A stretch of DNA of 64,000 nt. It comes from a virus. Shown here one piece after another: positions 16,527-25,500 of the stretch; the stretch's first letter is position 1, and every line of letters starts with the position of its first letter. A program made the position numbers and the translations under genes. The notes under the pieces were generated by a model that worked only from the letters and a program-made list of their open reading frames with translations, was not told the origin of the DNA and ran no database searches. Location of the stretch: positions 1-64,000 of the IMG/VR virus record IMGVR_UViG_3300005607_000001. One strand, 5' to 3'.

Positions 16527-19500
16527 TTAAAACGTCCGCATTGACAACGTATTATTCCTCGAGGCCTTCGACGCGGCTTTTAATATCGTCGATGCGTGTT
16601 TCATCAAGAACTCGGCGCCGGTTTTGGTATCAATGGCATGAATGTGAAAATGCGTATCGCCTGAGGCTTCGTTGGTTTCACTCACATTATGGCCAAACGA
16701 TTGTTTATTAATCATGGCCTGCATACCATTTGAAATATGCGCCGGGAGGACCATTTCCTGCGGATGGAGAATTGACAATTGCCCGCCGCGGCCATCGTTG
16801 ACAACCATTCCCCCGGCCGCCGACGGAACGATACCGCCCAACGCAAACCCAAACGGCTTTGGTGTCACTGCGTTAATCGCGGCACTGGTATTAATCGCCG
16901 TGACGATCGCCGTGTCGCCAGTTGTAATCGTCGTGGCGAGGGTGGTGCCGAGTGCCGTAGTTGCGGCGGTTAATGTTCCAGTTTGCGTCGCAATCGCCGC
17001 GGTAATCGGTGCCGCTGTTGTTGCAGCGCTTGTCGCTGCGCCGGTTACATTTCCAAACAATCCCCCGATCGCATTGCCCAATACGGCACTCAATCCCTTA
17101 CTCGCCACATCCGCCCCGACGCCTAACAACTTCGCCAAACCCTGCGCGGCCAATTGCTCGCCGAGTTTCAGAAACATATCCAGTGCCGCTTTGCCTGCGG
17201 CCTCTTCGAGTTTCCAAAAAATCTGTTGCTGAGCGGTGACGGTCTTAATACGTTCCGCGACGATCGGCAACCCATTCGCGGCGGTAGTTTGGAACAATTG
17301 CACCTGTTGCGTTCCGCGACTAAACCCTTCGATCATGCCTTTGATCTCGGAATCCAGTGCGCCTTTTAACCCCTCGCCGATCGAATTAAACGCATCGGTG
17401 AAGGTTTCATTAAACTTATCCGCCGACTTTTTCGCTTCGTCACTTAAACGCTTAAGGTCATCAGTCAATTTCGCCGTGGTTTGATCAGAGATTTCGGCGA
17501 TCTTACTCTCCGCCTGAATCCACGCATCAGAGCCTTTCTCAGACGCATTTGCAATTGCCTGCCAGCGGGCTTCACTTTGCTCGGCGATTGCTTCGGTCGT
17601 CTGTGCCTCATTTTCAATCATTTGCTGCGTGGTAAGCTTATGCTGCGCCACCAACGCCTGATCGCGAGAGGTGTTAATCCGAGCCTGATAGTTACCTATT
17701 TGATCCCCCAGTTCCGCGCTTTGGCGCATTTGTTGCTGTTTCTTAAGATCATATTCCTTTTGCGCCTGGGCCACTTCGCGCTGTTGTATACTCGCCGCCT
17801 CGGCGTCATTAGACGCCATTTGAGCATCGATGGCCGCGATCTGTTTCTTAATCGCCAAAACCTTTTCCGGTGTCTTCGCCGCGGCCTCTTCGGCTTCGAG
17901 AATATTTTTCTGCGCGCGTAACTGATCATTTGCCGCTTGGGCCGCTTGACGAATGGCCTGCGTCTGCAAGTTCACCAATTGCACTTGCGCCTGGTTGCCT
18001 TCGAGGAACAAATCCTTCTGTTGCGGGTCATTTGTTTGCGCCGCGAAGCTTTGACGGATTGATTGTTCCTTTTTAACCTGACCTTCAAGGTATTGAATCT
18101 TCTCCGCCTCGATAGCGTTTGCTTGTTCCTTGTTCGACCCAGCGAGGGCGATTTGTTTATTATATTCCGCCTCTTTCAAGGCCGTTTGTTGATGAAGAAC
18201 TTTTAGTTCTTCGTTCATTTTTCGCAGTGCTTGGGCGGAATTGAAGGGCAGGGGCTTTTCGCCCTGGTACCCATGACCTTCATGCGGCGCCGAGTCGTCA
18301 AACATACTCCGCGGGTTGGGGGATTTGAAACTCGCCGCCCACGGTTGATTGCCCCGTTGACGCTGCAACCAACGTGCCGCGGCGTCCTGCACCTCCGGCG
18401 GTGCATCACTCGCATGTGCGTATTTCCCTCCTTGCCCAATCGCGGCACTGGCTTCACGCCAAGTCGGATCGTCAAATTGATATGCCCCGTAATGCCCACC
18501 CTGTTTCGTTACCGGCCCAATTGCTTGATAATTCCCCCCACTTTCATCCATCTTAATCTGTTCAATCGTGCGTTTATCCGGCCCTTGAAGGTGCAACTGG
18601 GCATAATCTTCATCAATCGCATTCTGATTAAACGGATTAAACGAATCGCTAAACGCCCGCCAAAACAGCTCCCATTTATTCTGACTCTGCGTTAAGTCAT
18701 ACCACCCAGTAGCGGCGTCGTTCAAACTTTCGACCATCCGCGTGAGCCAGTCCAAAACCCCCGTACTGCCCGACATTGCCGTGAAATGTTCTCCCAAACC
18801 TTGCATCGCCTCGGACAACCTACGCGATGCAACGGCGGCCTTTTCCAATCCCTGGGCTAATTGAGTGTCCAATACACTTCCGGTTTCCGTTGCCGCCTGT
18901 TTGTTTCGCGCTAATTCCTCATCCGTTTGTTCCAAATACGGCACCAATTGCTCGAATTGCCGCCCGAACAACTGATGAAACACCCTCGTACGTTCAAGCG
19001 AATCCCCCATGCGCTGCCATTTTTCGCGCAACAATTCGATCATATTCGCCGGGTGTTGTAACCCATCGGCCAATTGCGAGAGGGATATTCCAAGTTCATT
19101 GAACGAATCGCGGGCCTTTGACGTAGGATTATTAATCCCCTCTTCGATTTGCTCTGACAAAACCCCAAACACGCGCGAAAGGTCTTGGCTCGACCCGCCG
19201 GCGAGTTTCATTACCTGTTCGAGTTCAGAGAAATCCTTAACACTCATCCCTACGGATTGGGCATTGATTCGTGTCTTTTGCGCAAATTCACCCATGCGCT
19301 CGGTGAATTCGGAAAACCGCGAGGCGGCCATAATGGCCATCAAACCGCCAACAGCAACCCCCAACGCGCCGATCGGTAAATTGGCATCTCTTGCCGCTGC
19401 GCCCAATGTCGCAAAAAACTGCCCACGGCGACCACTGGCCGCTTCGTCGAACATCGCAACCAAATGCCGCATTTCACGCGACGCTCGACGCGATCCAATA

Positions 19501-20465
19501 GCTACGTTTTCTAAATCCGTGGGTATCGCACGCAATTTGCCCAAGCCGCTAGTTACAAACCGCACTTTCATCTGCGGGGCGATCGTTTGCGCGAATTTAA
19601 ACGCCTCACGCTCGCTTTGCACTTGTTCTTGATTATATCTTCTCAACGCATCCGTCGCACGACGAATTAACGCCTCTTGTTCGCGGTAATGCTCCGAGAC
19701 GTTCGATTTGGCCGCTATTGATTCCTGATACTTAAACTGTTCCAGGTTCAATTTTTCTTGTTCTTGCGTCGCACGTTTAATCGCCTCGGCTTGTTCGCGG
19801 TAATGTTGCGCGACATTATCCGTCGGGGCGATTGATTCTTGAAACTTGAACTGTTCCTGATAATACTTATCCAGCGCGCCTGTTAATTGCCGAATTTGCT
19901 GTTCTTGCTCGCGATAATGCGCCGCAATGTTCATTCCCGAAGCGGCGTAAAACGAATTGGTGAATCTATTTCGTTCAAGAGCAATGCGCTCTTGTTCCTG
20001 TGCCGCTTTTCGAGCGGCATCGGTCTCCGCGCGCAACACCGCGGCCCGAACATCCGCCTCGGCCATTCCCGAGTGCGGAACCTTAACTCCCACACTTGTC
20101 GCGCTAATGCCTTCCGCCCGACGCGCAGCATCAGACATTTTCTGATACCACACCGGCCACGCATCGCTCGATGCCTGTATCTCACGCGTAATGCGCTTAA
20201 CATCATTCGCCATCTCGGCCGCAGCACTTCTCGACGCCGCGGCCATATTCGATTGCATATTGGTCATTGCACCAATCAATCGACGAAGCCGTTCGGCCTC
20301 ATCGCTCAATTTGTGCATCGCCTCAATCGGCCCAGTATCAAGCGCCTGAGCCATTTGATTCATTCGAGCGAATTGCGCTTCGATGCTGCGCAATTCATTT
20401 CTCAACAAGCGCAATTGATCCGAAAATCTATCTTCGGAAGTGATACTAAACCTGAAATCAGTCAT
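16527..20465 (-). CDS. tail tape measure protein with lytic domain
   Basis: 1312 aa. Long alpha-helical and coiled-coil stretches fill residues 1-330 and 720-1030, a hydrophobic Gly/Ala region lies around 1100-1200. Residues about 640-710 form a lysozyme or transglycosylase-like domain (MDESGGNYQAIGPV, GAYQFDDPTWREA, DAAARWLQRQ), expected to open peptidoglycan on entry. Using about 0.15 nm per residue the tail would be near 190-200 nm (rule of thumb). The SD AAGGATTAGG precedes the ATG. The TMP sits downstream of the frameshifted chaperone genes, as in lambda-like phages, with one small gene between. Confidence 0.93.
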   Translation of the reverse strand: MTDFRFSITSEDRFSDQLRLLRNELRSIEAQFARMNQMAQALDTGPIEAMHKLSDEAERLRRLIGAMTNMQSNMAAASRSAAAEMANDVKRITREIQASSDAWPVWYQKMSDAARRAEGISATSVGVKVPHSGMAEADVRAAVLRAETDAARKAAQEQERIALERNRFTNSFYAASGMNIAAHYREQEQQIRQLTGALDKYYQEQFKFQESIAPTDNVAQHYREQAEAIKRATQEQEKLNLEQFKYQESIAAKSNVSEHYREQEALIRRATDALRRYNQEQVQSEREAFKFAQTIAPQMKVRFVTSGLGKLRAIPTDLENVAIGSRRASREMRHLVAMFDEAASGRRGQFFATLGAAARDANLPIGALGVAVGGLMAIMAASRFSEFTERMGEFAQKTRINAQSVGMSVKDFSELEQVMKLAGGSSQDLSRVFGVLSEQIEEGINNPTSKARDSFNELGISLSQLADGLQHPANMIELLREKWQRMGDSLERTRVFHQLFGRQFEQLVPYLEQTDEELARNKQAATETGSVLDTQLAQGLEKAAVASRRLSEAMQGLGEHFTAMSGSTGVLDWLTRMVESLNDAATGWYDLTQSQNKWELFWRAFSDSFNPFNQNAIDEDYAQLHLQGPDKRTIEQIKMDESGGNYQAIGPVTKQGGHYGAYQFDDPTWREASAAIGQGGKYAHASDAPPEVQDAAARWLQRQRGNQPWAASFKSPNPRSMFDDSAPHEGHGYQGEKPLPFNSAQALRKMNEELKVLHQQTALKEAEYNKQIALAGSNKEQANAIEAEKIQYLEGQVKKEQSIRQSFAAQTNDPQQKDLFLEGNQAQVQLVNLQTQAIRQAAQAANDQLRAQKNILEAEEAAAKTPEKVLAIKKQIAAIDAQMASNDAEAASIQQREVAQAQKEYDLKKQQQMRQSAELGDQIGNYQARINTSRDQALVAQHKLTTQQMIENEAQTTEAIAEQSEARWQAIANASEKGSDAWIQAESKIAEISDQTTAKLTDDLKRLSDEAKKSADKFNETFTDAFNSIGEGLKGALDSEIKGMIEGFSRGTQQVQLFQTTAANGLPIVAERIKTVTAQQQIFWKLEEAAGKAALDMFLKLGEQLAAQGLAKLLGVGADVASKGLSAVLGNAIGGLFGNVTGAATSAATTAAPITAAIATQTGTLTAATTALGTTLATTITTGDTAIVTAINTSAAINAVTPKPFGFALGGIVPSAAGGMVVNDGRGGQLSILHPQEMVLPAHISNGMQAMINKQSFGHNVSETNEASGDTHFHIHAIDTKTGAEFLMKHASTILKAASKASRNNTLSMRTF

Positions 20466-20476
20466 TGACCTAATCC

Positions 20477-20893
20477 TTATAACTCTTCATCACGCTCAAT
20501 CACTGATGCCAATTGCGCTTCGATCCAGGGTTTTTGCTGATCGATTAATGCCTGATAATAACTCGAATACTTAAAATACGGGTGTTTATATACAAATGTA
20601 GTATATATCGGTTTACCTTCACTTGAAACAAAGAACATCACCCGGGCGTTTTTCACACCGAAACTATAATACCCCGATTTATTCCTAACCTCGATAAACC
20701 CGACGATGTCGTTACCGTATTGTTCCACACCGGCGTTGATAAATGACTTATCGATATACATCCCCGGTTTGACTCGATCGGCTTGGGCTTGTATCGTTTC
20801 AAGAATCGCCCGCACCTTTGCCCTGATTTCACGCCGCAGGCGTCCGGGAAGTTTACGAAGATGAATGGTTTCTGTGACTTGAAATTGTATCAT
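20477..20893 (-). CDS. hypothetical tail-module protein, 138 aa
   Basis: Not firmly recognised. The start overlaps the stop of the frameshift product by ATGA. The protein begins with a basic helix (KLPGRLRREIRAKVRAIL) and continues with a beta-rich part (YYSFGVKNARVMFFVSS), a shape compatible with HK97 gp10-like minor tail or neck proteins. Its position between chaperones and tape measure is unusual for that family, so I leave it as a tail-module protein. Confidence 0.75.
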   Translation of the reverse strand: MIQFQVTETIHLRKLPGRLRREIRAKVRAILETIQAQADRVKPGMYIDKSFINAGVEQYGNDIVGFIEVRNKSGYYSFGVKNARVMFFVSSEGKPIYTTFVYKHPYFKYSSYYQALIDQQKPWIEAQLASVIERDEEL

Positions 20894-21449
20894 ATCTTCA
20901 ACTTCCCGCCGCCTTTCAGCGATTCATACATCCGCCGGGTGTTTTCTAGGGCTTCCTTTTGTCGCAACTCGGGGGATTTGTAGCCTAAATATCCCGCCAC
21001 CAACCAATTAACCGGCGGGTGGCGGGAATAGGCGCGCATCAACGCATTGTACCGTTTCATCGTATAATTCTTCGCGATTTTCTCAAAATCCCCCGCGAAG
21101 ATACCATTTGCCGCTAGGTCGGCGACGATGGATTCGATGTCCCAGTCCCATCCGCCGTCGCCGCTCCGGCGTTTCCCATTTCAAATCCCGAAATCTCCAT
21201 CAATTGCAAAAACGTCGGACCGAGGTTGCGCATTTCCTGAACGGTACAGCGTTTTGCCAATTCATCGGGGTTTTTATCAAGCGCGCAGGCGATGATATTC
21301 ACCACCTTGCGCGCGTAAGACGTCCAACTGATTTCCGGCCCCAAGGTTTTTAGATCATTTTCACAATTCTCCAAAACCCACAACGTGAGAGCCGGGACCG
21401 AGATTTCTTCACCGCCGATGATAAATGTGACGGAATTCTTGTCAGACAT
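20890..21449 (-). CDS. tail assembly chaperone G-T fusion by -1 frameshift
   Basis: Reading 21449 to 21171 in frame 0, then slipping back one base at GGGAAAC, gives one 186-residue protein ending at the TGA 20892-20890. The downstream frame has no early ATG, but encodes a sensible sequence: GKRRSGDGGWDWDIESIVAD, then helical segments ending ESLKGGGKLKI. This is the classical G and GT arrangement of siphophage chaperones, made in a small proportion relative to the short form to load tail tube subunits on the tape measure. The end overlaps the next gene by ATGA. Confidence 0.85.
21114..21449 (-). CDS. tail assembly chaperone G (short form)
   Basis: 111 aa, the product without frameshift. It begins MSDKNSVTFIIGGEEISVPA and contains a helical LWVLENCENDLKTLG region, then a low-complexity tail (AATADGTGTSNPSSPT) that is read only in frame 0. 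Position between the tail tube gene and the tape measure identifies it. The last 18 residues lie past the slippery site and are replaced in the fusion. Confidence 0.85.
   Translation of the reverse strand: MSDKNSVTFIIGGEEISVPALTLWVLENCENDLKTLGPEISWTSYARKVVNIIACALDKNPDELAKRCTVQEMRNLGPTFLQLMEISGFEMGNAGAATADGTGTSNPSSPT
21171..21177 (-). promoter_or_regulatory. -1 ribosomal slippery site GGGAAAC
   Basis: On the minus strand the frame-0 codons are ATG GGA AAC; slipping -1 on both tRNAs gives GGG AAA, the textbook X XXY YYZ form. It is the same type of heptamer as in many tail chaperone genes. GC-rich sequence follows (CGCCGGAGCGGCGACGGCGG), which can stall the ribosome. Confidence 0.88.
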
Positions 21450-21474
21450 GAAAGTGTGATCCTTAAAATATCAA

Positions 21475-22233
21475 TTACTGCGCCACAGCGGCCAGACCGA
21501 CCGACCAAAGCCCGACATTGCCCGCCGCGTTGGCAAACGCCGAGAAATCGAGGTCTTGAATCACATAATCATCAATCCTCGTCGGGAAAGTCAATCGGCT
21601 CGAAACGCACGAATACAGCTGCAGAACCGTTTGCGTGTTTTCGAACGGCTGATACAACGTCACCTGAAACCGCGGCGTAGTGCCCATAAACGGATTCCCG
21701 ATCGCAATATTCGCCATCGGGGAATTTTGGGTGTAGGTATAATTCACCAAAATCCCCTTGGAGGCGTCATAGGTCGAAAATGCATAAACGCCCGTCGTGG
21801 GATTGAACGTATATTGCGCACTGCCCGGTGCGGAAGTGGTAAGGGTCAATTGCCCACCGTTCGATGCGTAAAACACGCCCATATCCTGCAACGGCGTCGA
21901 GGCGCTATTCGCCACGGTGTAAGTCGGCGCACCGGTGCTAAGGGTCGTAGATTCGTTATACGCAAAATTCTGCGACCCCGTATAACTCACCGTCTGACCG
22001 AAAAAGATCGAATTATACATTTCGGCCGAAATCTGCGCGACTTTGGCCTTGCCGGTGATTTTCACCTTACCACGCGCCGAGTCGATCGGAAACTGTTGTG
22101 TGGACCACAACATTTTAATCTCCCCGTCGAAATCAACGGTGACGTCTTGCAATGCCCCGAAACGGGTCGGGGTTTGATTCGGAATATCATTTCTCACCGC
22201 GGTCAACAGACCGCTGCCAAAACCGAACTCCAT
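21475..22233 (-). CDS. major tail tube protein
   Basis: 252 aa with ATG 22233 chosen because AAGGAG lies 8 bp before it; a GTG nine bases earlier is part of the SD. The sequence is beta-rich, starting MEFGFGSGLLTAVRND, with GEIKMLWSTQQFPID and ending WSVGLAAVAQ. Its place just upstream of the chaperone pair and below a tail terminator-like gene identifies it as the tube subunit. A central segment with Tyr/Ser/Thr repeats (about 90-165) may be a surface-exposed insertion domain. Confidence 0.85.
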   Translation of the reverse strand: MEFGFGSGLLTAVRNDIPNQTPTRFGALQDVTVDFDGEIKMLWSTQQFPIDSARGKVKITGKAKVAQISAEMYNSIFFGQTVSYTGSQNFAYNESTTLSTGAPTYTVANSASTPLQDMGVFYASNGGQLTLTTSAPGSAQYTFNPTTGVYAFSTYDASKGILVNYTYTQNSPMANIAIGNPFMGTTPRFQVTLYQPFENTQTVLQLYSCVSSRLTFPTRIDDYVIQDLDFSAFANAAGNVGLWSVGLAAVAQ

Positions 22234-22247
22234 GATTTTCACTCCTT

Positions 22248-22718
22248 TTAAGGCAACAAAATTCTAACCGGTAACACCAACAACGCAATGCCGTCGATGT
22301 CACCGGGGTCACGAATAAACACCCCGTCTTGCCGGGTGATTCTCACCCAATATGCAAGACCATTCAACGTCAACTCTTGTCTCGCCTGATCATCCGGTGC
22401 CAAGGCGGTTTCCAACGCGCTTTCAAAGATGTCTAAATAATCATCCCCAATTACATCATCCGCACCGGTTGACGCGTAACACCAAAAACCCATGTCCAAA
22501 TATCTACGCGTCAATCGGCCAACGCCTTTTGTTTCATATCCTTCTCGATGCTGAACCAAAAACATCGCCGGCATTTGCGATGAATCGATTTGATTAAACA
22601 TTTTCAAACGCCGGCTTGTATAAACCCACGTCGTGGAGTTGTTAACCGGCGCAGAAAACGTCGCCTGTTGACCCAAAGCAAACAGGGCGTTTTTTATCGC
22701 TTGTCTATTAACACTCAC
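22248..22718 (-). CDS. tail terminator-like protein
   Basis: 156 aa. The start MSVNRQAIKNALFALGQQA, a middle with LTRRYLDMGFWCYA and a hydrophobic end ALLVLPVRILLP resemble gpU-type or tail completion proteins of phages. It sits directly before the tail tube gene in transcription order, where tail terminators are found. The start overlaps the stop of the SpeD-like gene (ATGA). Confidence 0.65.
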   Translation of the reverse strand: MSVNRQAIKNALFALGQQATFSAPVNNSTTWVYTSRRLKMFNQIDSSQMPAMFLVQHREGYETKGVGRLTRRYLDMGFWCYASTGADDVIGDDYLDIFESALETALAPDDQARQELTLNGLAYWVRITRQDGVFIRDPGDIDGIALLVLPVRILLP

Positions 22719-23080
22719 GACGCGAAATTCCTATCCAATGTTACGTAATGAATTTCAACCACATCCAATTCCTGCAAGATTTCTAACACCACCTGCGGAT
22801 CGAATTCCTTGCACGAATATAGATCAAATTGTGCGTATGGTTTCGTGGCGCGATCCCAGATATGAATCGATACGTGGCTTGTGGTTAAAAGCGCAATGCC
22901 CGTGATACCCTCATTCCCCGCGTCGTAACACGTTGCAACATGCGGGCCGGATAGCACATTCATGTCGATCTCTTCGACCAAATGTTCCAACCATGCACGT
23001 ATTCGGTTCTCAGTAAACCGCGTAGGTTTCTGAAGCAAAATCGAGCAAACCATGTGAATATGATTTGGAACAAAGGTCAT
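22715..23080 (-). CDS. S-adenosylmethionine decarboxylase-like (SpeD) protein
   Basis: 121 aa. The stretch GITGIALLTTSHVSIHIWD followed by YAQFDLYSC matches the core of bacterial SpeD, a pyruvoyl enzyme that cleaves itself before the catalytic Ser. Ser68, His73 and Cys90 correspond to Ser63, His68 and Cys83 of Thermotoga maritima SpeD. The residue before the Ser is Thr rather than the usual Glu, so self-processing or substrate may differ. Length fits the short bacterial form. It is embedded, with an ATGA overlap, among head-tail genes. It could decarboxylate AdoMet or, as in some divergent SpeD proteins, another amino acid. Confidence 0.8.
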   Translation of the reverse strand: MTFVPNHIHMVCSILLQKPTRFTENRIRAWLEHLVEEIDMNVLSGPHVATCYDAGNEGITGIALLTTSHVSIHIWDRATKPYAQFDLYSCKEFDPQVVLEILQELDVVEIHYVTLDRNFAS

Positions 23081-23093
23081 CGAAGGTCAACCT

Positions 23094-23522
23094 CTAAAAA
23101 TAATTATCCGCATTCACCTCAATCCGCTGTTCACCAATGTGAACAACAAACCGGGCGCCTTTGGATAATTTGTCTAACATCCAACTTCTAACTGGTTCAG
23201 TGCGCCATGCGTTCGGGTGTTTTTCATCGCAATGGGCGTTTAACAACAACGGGTCCTCAGTGTCCTGAGGACCGAATACCACATGACATTGATCCGGGCG
23301 TAGAAATCTCGGCAATGCCTGTTCGCCCTCGATGATTTGCGAAACCAACCACACACAATGGAAACTTTTACACGCCCCCAAGGTCGGATCGGAATCTTTC
23401 AAATGATGCACTCGGCAACCACCATGAATGGTTGTATTCCAACAACGCATCCTTGGCGGTTTACCGATATCCGGTACGCCCAGTAACACACAACACAAAT
23501 TACACGCGCCGCAATCACGCAT
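23094..23522 (-). CDS. YkgJ-type CxxCxxCC putative metal-binding protein
   Basis: 142 aa. The N-terminus MRDCGACNLCC carries Cys4, 7, 10 and 11, the mark of the YkgJ family, which is predicted to bind Zn or an Fe-S cluster. Additional Cys at CWNTTIHGGCRVH and CKSFHC complete a typical set. In this family the substrate is unknown. It lies between SpeD-like and a hypothetical gene and overlaps the latter by 8 bp. A 9-bp hairpin (23252-23260 and 23265-23273) lies in its coding sequence. Confidence 0.85.
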   Translation of the reverse strand: MRDCGACNLCCVLLGVPDIGKPPRMRCWNTTIHGGCRVHHLKDSDPTLGACKSFHCVWLVSQIIEGEQALPRFLRPDQCHVVFGPQDTEDPLLLNAHCDEKHPNAWRTEPVRSWMLDKLSKGARFVVHIGEQRIEVNADNYF

Positions 23523-23814
23523 TGGTGATTTCGTGATTCGGTAAAATCACGCCGCCTTTCGTTGTGTGTTTAAGGTCCACATGCTTCCGGGTCATCGGGG
23601 CAAAGGACGCGACGAGGTCTTTGATTAATTCTTCCCTCGCCCCCGCGGGTTCAACTTGCGCCACTACAGAGCACAAATGATTCAACAACATCCCCAACAC
23701 CTTATGAACCGGCACGCCCATGCGCAGGCATTCCAATTCATACGCCGCGAGGGCATTGCCGAACGGTTTAAGCAACAGGTCCGAAATCGCAGGAATGGAA
23801 ACATTCTCGGTCAT
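23515..23814 (-). CDS. hypothetical protein, 99 aa
   Basis: Not recognised. Mostly helical (LLLKPFGNALAAYELECLRM), with a basic end. It overlaps the YkgJ-like gene by 8 bp and stops two bases before the cupin gene ends upstream, so the four genes 22715-24173 are tightly packed and probably co-translated. Confidence 0.7.
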   Translation of the reverse strand: MTENVSIPAISDLLLKPFGNALAAYELECLRMGVPVHKVLGMLLNHLCSVVAQVEPAGAREELIKDLVASFAPMTRKHVDLKHTTKGGVILPNHEITNA

Positions 23815-23816
23815 TG

Positions 23817-24173
23817 TTACATTTTTCCTTTGCCGGGCATCGAGGGAACGAGGCGCACGATGTCATTTTCGTCGATATATGACCCGATTTGAACCTCCAC
23901 CACCTCGGCATCGATCCAGCCGGGGTTATGGGCGGAATGATACGCGCCCAATGGAATATCAATCCACTCGCCCTCGGTTAGTGTATGATCTTCATCATTA
24001 ACCGTCACAATCAACGTACCACTGACAATAACCCACAATTCCTGCCGGTGATAGTGCATTTGATAAGACATCGTCGCACCGGGGGAAATGATCAACGTCT
24101 TCACTCTCGCCCGTTCAAAGTCCTCCAAAACCTCATATCTGCCCCATACCTTTTCCACAATCTCACCGCCCAT
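23817..24173 (-). CDS. cupin, mannose-6-phosphate isomerase type II-like
   Basis: 118 aa single cupin like the C-terminal domain of bifunctional mannose-1-phosphate guanylyltransferase / mannose-6-phosphate isomerase. Metal ligands visible: His40 and His42 in MHYHRQE, Glu45 and His79 in GAYHSAHNP. The ends match too (KVWGRYEVL, VEVQIGSYIDENDIVR). It would act on a sugar phosphate, perhaps for surface or virion glycans. ATG 24173 is preceded by AAGGAG at 8 bp; an in-frame GTG overlaps that SD. Confidence 0.82.
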   Translation of the reverse strand: MGGEIVEKVWGRYEVLEDFERARVKTLIISPGATMSYQMHYHRQELWVIVSGTLIVTVNDEDHTLTEGEWIDIPLGAYHSAHNPGWIDAEVVEVQIGSYIDENDIVRLVPSMPGKGKM

Positions 24174-24185
24174 GGTTTTCACTCC

Positions 24186-25055
24186 TTACACATCCGCACC
24201 AATTGCCGGCGGGATGACGTTGACGTATGGTTGCAACATGTATTTTGCATACAACGGGATACCGGTCGAGAGATCGAATTGCATCGTTTCTTGGCCCGCG
24301 AGACCTTGACCTCGCACCGCAACGCGCTTGCGATACGTCGCTCGTTCGGCGATCATTTCCAAACACACTTGTTCTAAATCACTCGGGATGTAACCGTAAT
24401 TGATCAATAACCCTTGTGAGATGTCAGAGGGATTGAAGATGTAAACGTTCGTGGGCTGTGCGGCATCGGGTGCCGGCGGGGTGTAAAACCCCGGTGACGG
24501 ATTCGGGTTATTCACCGCGACCAATTGAACACCGGACGATTTATAAAACACCCCATTATCACTTGCCCAGATGCCATAAGGTGCCAACGGCTGCCACGTA
24601 GGGGTCAATGGCACCTCATTTGTCACCCCGTAACCGAACGTGTAATTCAAAACCACATTCTGATTACCCTGCACAAACCATGCATTGATTAATTCCAAAT
24701 CATATGCCTCACCAGGCGGAATGCCGTTCCACGGAACAATGCGGTAACCATAAACCGGCGCGTTGATATTCGGCGTATTGTTGTTAATCTGCGGTGCAAC
24801 TGGAATGTTAATGCCGGAGATGATCAATGAATTTACTTTAATAATCGGCCACCCCGCTGGGACCAATTGCTGCGTGCCTTGGCCGTTGTAATATTCTGTC
24901 ACTGTACGCGGAATGATTAAACCGCGGTTCAAATACCCGAGAATAAACCGCGAAATCCGAGTGATCAATGGGCCTAAAACCGCATCACTCGGTGGGGAAT
25001 CGAGATATGCCTTGGCAGTTGCCAAAACAGTTAAATCACCACCTAACAGTGACAT
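24186..25055 (-). CDS. head-tail connector (gp6-like adaptor)
   Basis: 289 aa. Opens with LTVLATAKAYLDSPPSDAVLGPLITRIS and RFILGYLNRGLI, the helical start of gp6-like connectors; ends with LEQVCLEMIAERATYRKR, a helix typical of the same family. A long beta-rich insert (about 60-215) lies between the helices. It lies after the major capsid gene in transcription order, as expected for the first adaptor of the neck. Confidence 0.78.
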   Translation of the reverse strand: MSLLGGDLTVLATAKAYLDSPPSDAVLGPLITRISRFILGYLNRGLIIPRTVTEYYNGQGTQQLVPAGWPIIKVNSLIISGINIPVAPQINNNTPNINAPVYGYRIVPWNGIPPGEAYDLELINAWFVQGNQNVVLNYTFGYGVTNEVPLTPTWQPLAPYGIWASDNGVFYKSSGVQLVAVNNPNPSPGFYTPPAPDAAQPTNVYIFNPSDISQGLLINYGYIPSDLEQVCLEMIAERATYRKRVAVRGQGLAGQETMQFDLSTGIPLYAKYMLQPYVNVIPPAIGADV

Positions 25056-25478
25056 CTAATCCCCCTTCTTTTCGTCGTCATCATCCTCTTTTATTCCGTC
25101 GCGTAGGTTGTTGTATTTAGTCTGTGCTTCGTGCAAGCGCAGAACCAACGAATCACACTTGGCCGCCATTTCCTCCAATCGAGCGCGGAGTTCTTGATTT
25201 TCACTCAAAAGTGCATCGTTTCTCGCCGCCAATTGTGAAATGGCATTGTCCTTTTCGGGTGTTTCCTTTGGCAAATCCTCCGGTGCACCTTCACCTGGTA
25301 CGGCGACCTTGAACCCGGGAATATCCAGGATCAAAGGCGCGAAATGATCCGGTGCACGGAAATAATGCGCTTCGTATTCATTCCCATCCTTATCAACCGC
25401 CATGCCGAGGAATTCCGTGCGGAACTCCTGCAACTGAATGGAAATAAAATCCAGACCGCGCGGAAATTCAAACCACAT
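25056..25478 (-). CDS. hypothetical coiled-coil protein, 140 aa
   Basis: Not recognised. ATG 25478 is preferred over upstream starts because an AGGA is about 10 bp before it. The N-terminal half is beta-like (MWFEFPRGLDFISIQLQ) and residues about 75-125 form a coiled coil (LLSENQELRARLEEMAAKC), with an Asp/Glu/Lys tail. It sits between capsid and connector genes; a minor head or head-completion role is possible. Confidence 0.75.
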   Translation of the reverse strand: MWFEFPRGLDFISIQLQEFRTEFLGMAVDKDGNEYEAHYFRAPDHFAPLILDIPGFKVAVPGEGAPEDLPKETPEKDNAISQLAARNDALLSENQELRARLEEMAAKCDSLVLRLHEAQTKYNNLRDGIKEDDDDEKKGD

Positions 25479-25500
25479 TGTAAAGTGATCCTTTAATGGA

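Noticed and set aside
22234-22242. GTG start nine bases before the tail tube ATG
   Set aside because: The GTG shares bases with the SD, so the ribosome cannot use it; the same false start precedes the genes at 24173 and 33610.
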